A DNA stretch of 64,000 nucleotides from CAZKZZ01 sp964557375 (GCA_964557375.1 CAZKZZ010000001.1:30842-94841), one strand, 5' to 3'. Positions 34,346 through 43,080 are shown, numbered from the stretch's first letter. A program made the numbers and translations. Notes: generated by a model from the letters alone, not told the origin.

Positions 34346-35179
34346 CTATTTGCTGCTGCTCCCGCCCTCAGCAGGTTTAGTAAGCGGTTTCTTCGGCTTA
34401 AAGGATTGAAACCACGCCGGGAGCTCCCCTTCCCGGAAAGCAGCCACGGCCCGCCCGATTTCTTCATCGGATAGTAAGTGCTCCAGTTTTTCCTGCGCAA
34501 ACTGAAACCGTTCGTTTAGCTCCATGGTTACAAGCTTTGCTGTAAACTCTTTTGTCTCCCTGAGTGCTGCCGGGGACGCTCTAAACAGGGTTTTACAAAT
34601 CTTCTTGGTCTCTTTTTCCAGTTTTTCCGAGGTAATAATCTCATCCACCAGACCGAAGCGGAACGCCTCATCCGGGCCCACCTCTTTAGCTGTGAGCACC
34701 AAATACCGCACTTTACTCGCGGGCATCCGTAATCCTAACAGATAAGGGAGCACATTTGCAGGGATGAGACCGAAAAGCACTTCACTCAGCTGAAAACTGG
34801 CCTCCGGCGTGGCAAGGACTATATCCGAAGCAGCAACCAGTCCTACACCGCCAGCTTTGACCGGGCCTCTAAGGACAGTTACAACCGGTTTTCTTCCGGT
34901 GAATACGGTTTTTAGAAGGTTCCCGTATAAAGCGGAAGCTTCCCTGCTTACCTGCTTACTGCCCCGTTGTTTTTCGAAACTGTCGAGGTCCATCCCGAAA
35001 CAGAACGCGGGCCCGTCGGACCTGAGGACAACCACCCGCACCGTATCATCCTCGAAAGCTTGCTGAAGACGGCCCTGCAGTGCTTCTAACAGCTCCTGCG
35101 TTAATCTGTTCCCGTGTTCGCTGTCCTCGAGCGTGATAATCGCGGCCCCGGAATCAATGTAGTAACTCGGTACGGGCAA
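34346..35179 (-). CDS. PksH-like crotonase (ECH1, dehydratase of beta-branching)
   Basis: A 277-residue crotonase-fold protein that follows the PksH/ECH1 pattern: FCFGMDLDSFEKQ, LRGPVKAGGVGLVAASDIVLATPEASFQLSEVLFGLIPANVLPYLLG. ECH1 enzymes dehydrate HMG-ACP to 3-methylglutaconyl-ACP. The start is a TTG at 35177-35179 with GGAG 7 nt upstream, inside the end of the HCS gene. The C-terminal 25 residues are Pro/Lys/Gly rich and probably disordered. Confidence 0.85.
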   Translation of the reverse strand: MPVPSYYIDSGAAIITLEDSEHGNRLTQELLEALQGRLQQAFEDDTVRVVVLRSDGPAFCFGMDLDSFEKQRGSKQVSREASALYGNLLKTVFTGRKPVVTVLRGPVKAGGVGLVAASDIVLATPEASFQLSEVLFGLIPANVLPYLLGLRMPASKVRYLVLTAKEVGPDEAFRFGLVDEIITSEKLEKETKKICKTLFRASPAALRETKEFTAKLVTMELNERFQFAQEKLEHLLSDEEIGRAVAAFREGELPAWFQSFKPKKPLTKPAEGGSSSK

Positions 35180-35182
35180 ACC

Positions 35183-36415
35183 TCAACTCCATTGATACGT
35201 GCGGTAGAAGTCTTTCACCTCTTTTAAAACTAAATAGCCGTTTCCTTTATAAAACGAATCGTACCACCCTCCGGGGATGGAAAAATCGGGCTCGATATTC
35301 GGCTTTTCGATATTCTGTTCTCTTAGTTTCTCAATTGCTTCGTACTCCTCAACCGATACTGCCCGCCGATTGTCCAAAGCCTCGTCTATTTTCATCTCGG
35401 TCACCACTTCCCGTGCTTCCGGACAGACGATAGCACTGTAATATTCACCGATAGCCCCCGAACCATAGGCAAAAAAGCCGATCCGCTCGCCGCCCTTCGG
35501 CGGGTTTTCATCCATTACCAAACTGCATATACCGGTGAAATTGCTCGAACCATAGGTGCTCCCCACTCTTCTCGCGTATCTCAATGACGGAATTACTTTC
35601 TGATCGAAACTTTCCCGAATTTCCGCCTTTTTACGAGGCCGAGCGATGTTGCACAGGGTCCTGTGGGCCTGAAAAGCCATTCCCGCGAAAGGAGTGTGAT
35701 AAATATTGTAGTCAAAATATGTGTCGAAATCGATTTTTTCCTCATCCAATTCTTCGAGATAATGGGTATAGGAGCCTTCGAGTGCGTCCATATAAGAGAA
35801 CAGACTTACTTCATTGTTCCCGACCTCGTCAATAGCACTCGGGCGAAAGGTGTCATAGATGTCCGTTGTCCAGAATCCTTTTTTCTCCAATTCGAATTCC
35901 ACTACTTTCGGAGTTTCACTTACAATCATTGCCGCGGCAACACCGCCTAACACAAACTCCTCCTTGAGATTGAGATGCATTCTGCTGAAGTCCGTTGATA
36001 TAACAAGTGCCTTTTTCCCTTTATTCAGCCCGGAGGCGACCCAATTTATTGCGGTATCGAGAGCCGCGACACCGGAGTAACAGGCATGCTTGGTCTCGTA
36101 ATTTCGGATATTATTGTGAAGCCCCAACGCCCCGTGAATGTTCGTAGAAATCGGTTTTCCGAAATCGAGGGAGCCCTCCGTTCCCACGATCAGCATCCCG
36201 ATCTCTTTCTTGTCTTCCTCGGTCAGGATCGGCTTTGCCGCATTTGCTCCCATAGTGATTGTATCTTCATATGGGGGATTGAGTGAGCGTGCATTGATGA
36301 GAAAGTCACTTACGACCTTCTCCGGGTCCTTGCCGCGCGCTTTTGCAAGCTCTCTTTGATCAAGATAGAGTGATGAGCCGTAAATGTTAATTTTTTCAAT
36401 TCCGACTTTTTTCAT
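35183..36415 (-). CDS. HMG-CoA synthase-like enzyme (HCS, PksG type)
   Basis: A member of the HMG-CoA synthase family of about 410 residues. The three catalytic residues are present: Glu in VGTEGSLDFGKP, Cys in KHACYSGVAAL, and His in YNIYHTPFAGMAFQAHR. In beta-branching cassettes it joins an acetyl unit from the donor ACP to a beta-keto acyl thioester. The STNIHGALGL segment is similar to PksG-type enzymes. The ATG at 36415 is preferred over the GTG at 36436 because AAGGAG lies 9 nt before it. True mevalonate-pathway HMG-CoA synthase is the alternative, but no other mevalonate gene is here and ECH1/ECH2 follow directly. Confidence 0.88.
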   Translation of the reverse strand: MKKVGIEKINIYGSSLYLDQRELAKARGKDPEKVVSDFLINARSLNPPYEDTITMGANAAKPILTEEDKKEIGMLIVGTEGSLDFGKPISTNIHGALGLHNNIRNYETKHACYSGVAALDTAINWVASGLNKGKKALVISTDFSRMHLNLKEEFVLGGVAAAMIVSETPKVVEFELEKKGFWTTDIYDTFRPSAIDEVGNNEVSLFSYMDALEGSYTHYLEELDEEKIDFDTYFDYNIYHTPFAGMAFQAHRTLCNIARPRKKAEIRESFDQKVIPSLRYARRVGSTYGSSNFTGICSLVMDENPPKGGERIGFFAYGSGAIGEYYSAIVCPEAREVVTEMKIDEALDNRRAVSVEEYEAIEKLREQNIEKPNIEPDFSIPGGWYDSFYKGNGYLVLKEVKDFYRTYQWS

Positions 36416-36487
36416 GGTGTAGAACTCCTTATTCACTATAATGATTGTGTAAACAATTTTATTTTATGTCACATCGCGGATGTAATG

Positions 36488-37228
36488 TTACGGTACGTAG
36501 CTCAAACCGCCTGCTACACTGATATTCTCCCCGTTTATAAAGCCTGCCTCTTCGGTAGTAAGAAAATATACCGTACCCGCTATCTCCTCAGCTTTGGTCG
36601 TCCTTTTCATAGGACAGTATTTCATCCAGATTTCCTTAAGCTGTTCCGCTAAATGGTCCTTTGTCATGTCCGTTTCCACGAACCCGACGGTAACGATGTT
36701 AGAGGTGATGTTCTTTGCCCCGTATTCTCGCGCTAATGTATTGGTAAGCCCGGTCAAACCCGCTTTAGCCGCGGCGTAGTTGACCTGACCGCTTGCTCCG
36801 TTCTGAGCAAGAGAGCTGATACTGATGATCCTCCCGAACCGGTTTGAAATGAAATGCATCAGAAAACTTCGGATAACGTAGAAAGGGCCGGATAGATTGG
36901 TCGCTATGACTTCGTCCCATTCCTCATTGCCCATCAAAGCTGCGGCGTTGTTTCGCACCACTCCCGCGTTATTGACGAGTACTTCGATCGTATCAAAATC
37001 ATCGATGGCCTGTTCGACGACCGTGTCGATTTCGTCACCGTTTTTCACGTCCATCTTATATTTTTTTATTTTCACCTGCTTGTTTATCCGTTTAGCCTGT
37101 TCAATGGTCTCCTCAGCGGCTTTTTCATTGCCCGCGAAGGTAAACGCACAGCCGTATCCCTCTTTTACGAATTTGAGGACAATGGACCTGCCGATTCCCC
37201 TCGATCCGCCTGTTATAAATACATTCAT
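36488..37228 (-). CDS. 3-oxoacyl-ACP reductase, FabG-like
   Basis: A 246-residue SDR with ITGGSRGIGRS at the N-terminus, the NNAG motif near residue 87, and the catalytic Tyr-x3-Lys in YAAAKAGLTG near 151. The length and the NGENISVAGGL ending are typical of FabG. It would reduce the beta-keto group made by the ketosynthases. Gaps to the neighbours are 72 and 6 bp. Confidence 0.88.
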   Translation of the reverse strand: MNVFITGGSRGIGRSIVLKFVKEGYGCAFTFAGNEKAAEETIEQAKRINKQVKIKKYKMDVKNGDEIDTVVEQAIDDFDTIEVLVNNAGVVRNNAAALMGNEEWDEVIATNLSGPFYVIRSFLMHFISNRFGRIISISSLAQNGASGQVNYAAAKAGLTGLTNTLAREYGAKNITSNIVTVGFVETDMTKDHLAEQLKEIWMKYCPMKRTTKAEEIAGTVYFLTTEEAGFINGENISVAGGLSYVP

Positions 37229-37234
37229 TTTTTT

Positions 37235-38530
37235 CTACTCCTCAAACCGCTTTATCAAACTGCAGCAATTAATGCCCCCGAACCCGAACGAGTTCTTGAG
37301 CATGTACTCGATCCGGTGCTCTACCGGAGTGTTCGCGCATACATCGAGATCGATTTTCGGATCGAGCTCGTCGATGTTTATAGAAGGATGGAGCACCCCG
37401 TGCTTCATCTGGAGAAGTCCGGCAATTGTTTCGACCAGCGGAGATGCCCAGCAGGTATGGCCCAGCATCGATTTGGGAGCATTGAGCTTCACATTATAGG
37501 CATGTTTGCCCAGTGCACCCTTAATTGCCAATATTTCCTGGATATCCCCCGAGGGGGTGCTGGTTGCATGACAGTTTACATAGTCGATCTGTTCAGCTGC
37601 CACCCCGGTCGATTGGAGCAGGTCCTCGATCACTTTCTGCTGGTGTGGAGCGGCGGGCATGGGCAGGTGGTTCGCGTTTGTTCCGGCTTTGACTCCCATC
37701 ACTTCCGCGTAGATTTTTGCCCCCCGTTTTTTTGCACTTTCCAGCGATTCGAGGATAATAGTTCCGGCCCCGTGAGAATAGACAAATCCACCCCGTTTTG
37801 CATCAAAAGGGCGGGATGCTTTTGTAGGGTCCGTTTGCAGCTCTTTGCGCATCACCACCGCGTTGATAATGACCGAGGCCTGAATATCTGGCGGGGAGAC
37901 GTCGAACGGAGCGCCGGCAACAATGGCCCGGTCACACTCGCCCAATATAATATCCCGAAACCCTTCCCGCATTGCCAGGTTCCCGCTCGCGCAGGCCCCG
38001 CCGATGGTAAACGCGGGTCCATGCAGCTGAAAAACCTCGGAAAGGGTTGCCACGACATTCGGATCGATCCCTTCCACACCGGCGAGGGCGTCGATGAAAT
38101 CGGGTTCCTCCAGATAAATTTTTGCGTTCTCGAATATATAATTTGAATTGAGGTTATGACCGGCCATTATCATACTGGTCCGGTACGGGTCGACTTTCCC
38201 CTCGAGTGTTTCCTGTAAGAGCCCCGCGTCCCTGTAAGCATAGAGCGCGGAGAGGGCCCCGATTTTCGCGGAAAATGTAGAGGAGCGAAACAGTTTCCTC
38301 ACCCGTTTGAACTGATCAATACCTAAATCATCCTTATATTCTTCCAGTTTCGATTTCCAGTCATAATCTCCTAAATCGCCTCCAACCTGGCACTCGATGT
38401 CATCCACATTGATGGATTCCCACCGTTTTACGCCCGATTTTCCGGCTATGAGATTATTGTAATACTCTTCTAACGTGTCCCCTAAGGGATTGATCGTACC
38501 TATTCCGGTAATCACTACCCGTTTATTCAT
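37235..38530 (-). CDS. Beta-ketoacyl-ACP synthase (FabF-like), second ketosynthase
   Basis: A 431-residue condensing enzyme. The Cys-His-His triad is intact: Cys in TIGGACASGNLAMREG, His in NCHATSTPSGD, and His in APKSMLGHTCWASPLVE. In known beta-branching cassettes the associated ketosynthase is a decarboxylase in which the Cys is replaced by Ser, so this protein is either a genuine condensing enzyme or a non-degenerate relative. It differs from the first ketosynthase across most of its length, so it is not a recent duplicate. It may elongate the chain or load acetyl on the AcpK-like protein. Confidence 0.85.
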   Translation of the reverse strand: MNKRVVITGIGTINPLGDTLEEYYNNLIAGKSGVKRWESINVDDIECQVGGDLGDYDWKSKLEEYKDDLGIDQFKRVRKLFRSSTFSAKIGALSALYAYRDAGLLQETLEGKVDPYRTSMIMAGHNLNSNYIFENAKIYLEEPDFIDALAGVEGIDPNVVATLSEVFQLHGPAFTIGGACASGNLAMREGFRDIILGECDRAIVAGAPFDVSPPDIQASVIINAVVMRKELQTDPTKASRPFDAKRGGFVYSHGAGTIILESLESAKKRGAKIYAEVMGVKAGTNANHLPMPAAPHQQKVIEDLLQSTGVAAEQIDYVNCHATSTPSGDIQEILAIKGALGKHAYNVKLNAPKSMLGHTCWASPLVETIAGLLQMKHGVLHPSINIDELDPKIDLDVCANTPVEHRIEYMLKNSFGFGGINCCSLIKRFEE

Positions 38531-38578
38531 GCTGCATCACCTTATCGTTTTTGTTTTTTTGTGGCAAGAGCCGTTTAG

Positions 38579-39517
38579 TTACCGATCTTCAAGCAGTTTT
38601 TCGATTGCCTCGACCGATCCGGCCGGCTGACACCGTTTTTTCTTGTAGAATGATTTCCACAATCCGGCGAGGACCTTTCCCGGCCCTACTTCCAGAAACT
38701 CATCAAAGCCGTCATCTAATATGGCTTGTTCCTCGTCAACCCACCGGACCGTGCTGATTATCTGTTTTACAAGCAGATCTTTCGCCTCATCACCGGTTCG
38801 GACCCGTTTCCCGGATGCATTGGCGTATACGGGAAGCTGCGGATCGCTGAAGCTCATCTGCTCGAGCGCATCCCGCAAGCCGTCACTCGCCTCTTTAAGA
38901 AGAGGTGAATGAAAGGGGCCCGAGACTTTGAGTTGAACGTACTTCATCGCCCCTGCTTCCTCGAAAAGCTTTTCGGCCTTCTGCAATCCGTGTGCCGTTC
39001 CCGCGAGCACCACCTGGATGGGACTCGAATAGTTTGCCAAATACACCCCATCCTCTTTGAGCTCTTCGAGTACAGGCAATACTTCATCGTAGGAGAGCCC
39101 GATAACGGCTGCCATCCCCGACTTACCGGTATCGCTGTCCACATGGCGGCTGGCTTTTTCCATAAGCTCGCCGCGGATTTTTACAAGAGGGAATATGTCT
39201 TCATAAGCTATGACCCCGGCTTCATAGAGGGCGGGATATTCTCCCAAGCTGAAACCTGCAGTGCCGTGAGGTGTAATACCGCTCTCTTTCAAATAGAGGC
39301 CGGCCGCTAAACTTGCCAGCGTTACTGCAATCTGGGTCTTATCAGTGGCTTTCAGTTCTTCCTCACTCCCTTCGAAGAGAAGTTTTTTGAGGTCCATGTC
39401 CGTTTTCCGGGAGGCAAAATCAAATAACTCTTTTACTTTGTCGCTGGCCTCCCACAGATCTCGGGCCATTCCTTGATATTGTGCCCCCTGACCGGGAAAA
39501 AGAAATACTGTTTTCAT
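38579..39517 (-). CDS. Malonyl-CoA:ACP transacylase, FabD-like
   Basis: A 312-residue acyltransferase. It starts FLFPGQGAQYQGMARDL. The nucleophile elbow reads GFSLGEYPALYEAG, with Phe where FabD usually has His (GHSLGEY), a notable change at the active site. The second catalytic His is in VSGPFHSPLL, the form usual for malonyl specificity. It would load malonyl on the carrier protein, like PksC in the Bacillus beta-branching set. Neighbours are the second ketosynthase and the GNAT protein. Confidence 0.9.
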   Translation of the reverse strand: MKTVFLFPGQGAQYQGMARDLWEASDKVKELFDFASRKTDMDLKKLLFEGSEEELKATDKTQIAVTLASLAAGLYLKESGITPHGTAGFSLGEYPALYEAGVIAYEDIFPLVKIRGELMEKASRHVDSDTGKSGMAAVIGLSYDEVLPVLEELKEDGVYLANYSSPIQVVLAGTAHGLQKAEKLFEEAGAMKYVQLKVSGPFHSPLLKEASDGLRDALEQMSFSDPQLPVYANASGKRVRTGDEAKDLLVKQIISTVRWVDEEQAILDDGFDEFLEVGPGKVLAGLWKSFYKKKRCQPAGSVEAIEKLLEDR

Positions 39518-39542
39518 AATCTATCCATACTCCTTAGACAAG

Positions 39543-40676
39543 TTACAATGGTTTCTGATAGACACGATATGTTTTATACCGTTGGCAGCCCCACGATTCG
39601 AGGAGATTGCGCAACTTCCAGTTTTCCTCGAGGATGAGAGACAATTCTGCAGCCTGAAACCCAATTGCCACTCCCCGGGTATATGCTTCATAGATAAAAA
39701 TAGAGTCGATCCCCATGTTTTGAAACTTAGGAATTACACCTAAGATGGCCAGCCGGAGCAGCTCCAGTTTCCTCTTCCCGAAGAGAAGCTTGAGGGTACC
39801 CGGGTGGACCAGCCTTCCGTTCATCTTGATGAGTATCTCATTAATGTTGGGCAGCGGTATGGAAAATCCCGCCGGCTCTCCTTTTACGAATGCTAAGAGC
39901 ACCAGTTCCGGTATGGCGATCAGTTTCATGTCCTTAGCCATATGGAAGAACTCATCCTTTGTCCAGGGAACATGGTCAACATTGTTCCTCCACGCCTCAT
40001 TCCAGAGGTACCGAATGATTTCGACCTCTTCTTCAAAATTTTTCATGTTTATAGGACGAAAGGTTATCTGTCCCCGTTTGCGGGCCAGTTCGTTTACCCG
40101 GACCAACTTCTCGGAGAGTTGGAGCGTGTCTCTGTGGAGGTAGTACGCGAAGTGGTCTTCTTCTTTGGTAAGCCCCCACTGCTCGTAGAGGGGGATGTAG
40201 TATTCGGGGTTGTACGGGGTCTGCAGTACCGGCGGACGGTCAAAGCTGTTGATAAGCAGTCCTAAGATGTGGTTCGGGGTCGGGCTGATAGGCCCGATGA
40301 TTTTATCCATCTCCCTCTCTTTAAGCCACCGAGCAGCAGTCTCGAAGAGTTCAGTCGCGGTCTCTTTATCATCAAAGCATTCAAAGAAACCGAAATAACC
40401 CGTATTCTGGTTTCTGCTTTTTATGTACTGGTAATCCAGGATTGCGGCAATCCGGCCTACCGTTTTATCGCCCCGATAGGCGAGAAATGTCTGCATTTCC
40501 GCATGTTTGTAAAACGGGTGCTTATCCGGATTGAACAGGGTCTTTTCATCGAGGAGAAGAGGTGGCACCCAGTTTTCATAGTACTGTTCCCCTCTGTACA
40601 CCTTCCAAGGGAATTTAATAAATGTGTCCAATTCTTTTTTCGATTCTACCGGTTTTACTGTGACAGGATCAGCCAT
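39543..40676 (-). CDS. GNAT-like N-acyltransferase, possible bacterial ceramide synthase
   Basis: A 377-residue cytoplasmic protein with a double GNAT-like fold. Landmarks are FIKFPWKVYRGEQYYENWVPPLL near the start, GPISPTPNHILGLLINSFDRPP, YYLHRDTL, and EAYTRGVAIGFQAAELSLILEENWKLRNLLESWG near the end. It resembles the YghO-type N-acyltransferase family, which I recall as containing the bacterial ceramide synthase of Caulobacter. The adjoining 3-ketosphinganine reductase homologue and the alpha-oxoamine synthase fit N-acylation of a sphingoid base. The family link is from memory and should be tested by alignment. Confidence 0.6.
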   Translation of the reverse strand: MADPVTVKPVESKKELDTFIKFPWKVYRGEQYYENWVPPLLLDEKTLFNPDKHPFYKHAEMQTFLAYRGDKTVGRIAAILDYQYIKSRNQNTGYFGFFECFDDKETATELFETAARWLKEREMDKIIGPISPTPNHILGLLINSFDRPPVLQTPYNPEYYIPLYEQWGLTKEEDHFAYYLHRDTLQLSEKLVRVNELARKRGQITFRPINMKNFEEEVEIIRYLWNEAWRNNVDHVPWTKDEFFHMAKDMKLIAIPELVLLAFVKGEPAGFSIPLPNINEILIKMNGRLVHPGTLKLLFGKRKLELLRLAILGVIPKFQNMGIDSIFIYEAYTRGVAIGFQAAELSLILEENWKLRNLLESWGCQRYKTYRVYQKPL

Positions 40677-40677
40677 G

Positions 40678-41574
40678 TTATACTCCCTCTGCTGCTTTCC
40701 TCATCTTTTTCTGCTCTTTTTTCACTACTCCATCGAGTACGGCCCGTACAACTCCCGGCCATATCTGATTCACAATATAAAAGAGATGATCAGAAAACGT
40801 AGGAATAATAATCAGTTTCCTCTTTTTGATTCCCTTTAAAAGCTTTTTTGCGACCAGTTCCGGCCGTACTACGGTAGAGACCGCTGATACGGCTTTCGTC
40901 TCGGGCGGTTTCGTGCTATTTTCCGAACGGAAACCGGGTGTATCGGTGTCCGGAGGGAGGAGAATGCACACGTCGATCCCGTGCGGTTTGACCTCAGAAC
41001 GGAGCGCGTCGGAGAAAGCAATTACACCCGCTTTAGAGGCGCAGTAATCGGTGTATCCGAACAGAGGAAACGGTCCGGCAAGAGAAGCAACGTTGGCTAT
41101 TATACCGCCCCGGTTTTTCATATGGGGTACAATAACCGCACAGGTGTTTCTCACACCGTAGAGATTGATCTTTATCGTTTCATCGAACTGTTCGTAGGAA
41201 ACATCCTCAAAATAGTGCGGAACGGAACGCCCTGCACTGTTTATAAAGATGTCCGGCACACCGAAATCTTCAACTGCAGCAGTCAAAACCTCCTCGACTT
41301 CGTGGTAGTTTGAAACATCGAGCTGCATGCCCGCTATCTGCTGTTCCGCTGTCTGTTTTTCCGCTGCTTGTTGTTTCTCCCCCGGCTTTTCTCCCGGGCC
41401 CGAGCCGCACGTGGTGCGGATCATCTCGACCGCGCCGTCCAATTTTTCCTTGTTTCTGCCGAAAATGAGGATGTGGGCCCCCTCAGTTGCAAGCATACGA
41501 GCGGCAGTAAGGCCGATTCCGCTCGAGCCTCCAGTAATAAAGACACGTTTATTCCTGAAGCTGGTAATTTTCAT
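40678..41574 (-). CDS. 3-ketosphinganine (3-dehydrosphinganine) reductase-like SDR
   Basis: A 298-residue SDR with VFITGGSSGIGL for NADPH and catalytic YCASK near residue 180. The segment PPDTDTPGFRSENSTKP.ET near residue 218-235 is nearly the same as the eukaryotic KDSR motif PPDTDTPGFAEENRTKP.ET, which is unusually specific evidence. A hydrophobic C-terminal part (FYIVNQIWPGVVRAVL) resembles the KDSR membrane-associated tail. An insertion of about 20 residues rich in Glu, Lys and Gln (about 58-80) is odd. It is the first gene of the minus-strand run, and probably reduces the ketone made by the alpha-oxoamine synthase. Confidence 0.85.
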   Translation of the reverse strand: MKITSFRNKRVFITGGSSGIGLTAARMLATEGAHILIFGRNKEKLDGAVEMIRTTCGSGPGEKPGEKQQAAEKQTAEQQIAGMQLDVSNYHEVEEVLTAAVEDFGVPDIFINSAGRSVPHYFEDVSYEQFDETIKINLYGVRNTCAVIVPHMKNRGGIIANVASLAGPFPLFGYTDYCASKAGVIAFSDALRSEVKPHGIDVCILLPPDTDTPGFRSENSTKPPETKAVSAVSTVVRPELVAKKLLKGIKKRKLIIIPTFSDHLFYIVNQIWPGVVRAVLDGVVKKEQKKMRKAAEGV

Positions 41575-41655
41575 GAAGTAAACAGTACCACAATTGTATT
41601 CGCCTCTGCAATAGTACTGGATTTACTCCCCATTCCGTGATACCCTTTTTTGACC

Positions 41656-43080
41656 ATGAAGAAGGGAGTGGTTTTTTTCATCTTTTCGGCTTTTCTTCTC
41701 TGTTCATTCCCCCTTGCGGCATTTACCATTCCAGGCCTGCCCCATATTCCCTCTGCTCCTCCCTCATTTACCGAGAGCGGAGTATGGTTACAGACAATAA
41801 ACGACTCGTTCGGTTCGGTGTGGGCCGATGAATGGGATGATCTTCGTTCTTTCGGGTTTCACGGCGGTGTGAAACTGAAGGGCGGGCTTCTCTTCTCCGC
41901 CGGTTATAACGGGCTTACCTTCAGAGGCAACCCGGACTCGGGCGGACTGCGGACCGATGCCCTCTCCTTCTCCGCCGGCTGGGAGTTTGCACGTTTTAAG
42001 ACCGGTCTGCTCTCTCTTTCAGCTGCAGCAGGAGTGGGGAGTACGATATGGGGTAACGTAGGCGGATATACCGTTCAGTACACCTGGCACAACGCAATAG
42101 ACGTTACCCGCCCTATACCCGAGAGATATGATGGAGAGACTTTTTTTCATCCGTATGCCTACAGTCAACTTTCGATTCTACTGCTGCTCCCGATTGCTGT
42201 AGAGTTCTCTGTTTATGGAACTGCCCACACTTCTCCCGACATCACCGCAGCCGCGGATGTACTCTTCTGGCTGTTAAACAGAGATTTTACATTGTATGCA
42301 GGTACCCAACTGCGTATGTCCACCGATTATGACTTTTCCCCCACAGTCGAGGAGGTCCGCTCACAGGAACAGGGGGTGTGGCTCCGTTCCGGATTGACTG
42401 CGGGTATCATCTCCTTAGAGAACAACTATAATCTCATCTCCGGGATATCGACGGGGAGCCTCGGGGTCTCCCTGACAGAAACGGAGGCCCCTCGAGAGAG
42501 AGACTTTGAACCGCACCGCGCACTTCCCCCCCAGCGGATAACCGCCGAACTCGGTTTTCCTTTGGGCGGAAATTACGCTATATACCGCCTGGCATGGCAA
42601 CCTGCCGCTTTCTTTCGGGGAGGCCCGATTGCGAAACGGCTCTCCTTCTTTCTGACCTATGAAAACGGCTGGGCCCATAAGAGTTTTCCTCTGGGGATCG
42701 AGGACAAAGTGAGATTCCAACAATTTACCACCGGCTGTGTTTTCTCGACTTCCCCCCCTCGATTCGGGACCCTTCTTACACTGTTTCTAAGAGCAGGCCT
42801 CGGATGGCACGAAGAGAAAAATTACATTGCTGATGTCATTCGCGCCGTCCCCTATGCAACAACGTACCGGGCAGTAACGACCGGAGGAGTTGGAGTTTTG
42901 TTCCGATTCCATCCCCCTTTCGCGGGCAGTAAAACCGCCCACTACGGGTTTTCGATTTCCGGAAACTACAGACTGCCCCTTTTTATCGCTGCCGAACACT
43001 ACGCGGAAAAAAAAGGCTACCCCTTAGAGCCCGAGCTGTTTTTTTCTTTATGCTTTGTCGTAGAAAGTGTACCGCCTTAA
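41656..43080 (+). CDS. Exported protein, probable outer-membrane beta-barrel
   Basis: The N-terminus is a signal peptide (MKKGVVFFIFSAFLLCSFPLAAF). The mature part, about 450 residues, has alternating hydrophobic and polar residues with many aromatic residues and Gly-rich turns, as in LLFSAGYNGLTFRG and GFSISGNYRLPLFIAAEHYAEKKG, and ends in LFFSLCFVVESVPP. That is the usual look of an outer-membrane barrel, but I do not know the family. The ATG at 41656 is taken instead of the TTG at 41650. It is divergent from the ketosphinganine reductase gene, so it could be a partner of the lipid pathway, but that is only proximity. Confidence 0.65.
   Translation: MKKGVVFFIFSAFLLCSFPLAAFTIPGLPHIPSAPPSFTESGVWLQTINDSFGSVWADEWDDLRSFGFHGGVKLKGGLLFSAGYNGLTFRGNPDSGGLRTDALSFSAGWEFARFKTGLLSLSAAAGVGSTIWGNVGGYTVQYTWHNAIDVTRPIPERYDGETFFHPYAYSQLSILLLLPIAVEFSVYGTAHTSPDITAAADVLFWLLNRDFTLYAGTQLRMSTDYDFSPTVEEVRSQEQGVWLRSGLTAGIISLENNYNLISGISTGSLGVSLTETEAPRERDFEPHRALPPQRITAELGFPLGGNYAIYRLAWQPAAFFRGGPIAKRLSFFLTYENGWAHKSFPLGIEDKVRFQQFTTGCVFSTSPPRFGTLLTLFLRAGLGWHEEKNYIADVIRAVPYATTYRAVTTGGVGVLFRFHPPFAGSKTAHYGFSISGNYRLPLFIAAEHYAEKKGYPLEPELFFSLCFVVESVPP

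Noticed and set aside
35183..36415. Mevalonate pathway HMG-CoA synthase (MvaS)
   Set aside because: Catalytic residues alone would allow it, but no mevalonate gene is near, and PksH-like, PksI-like and AcpK-like genes follow directly.
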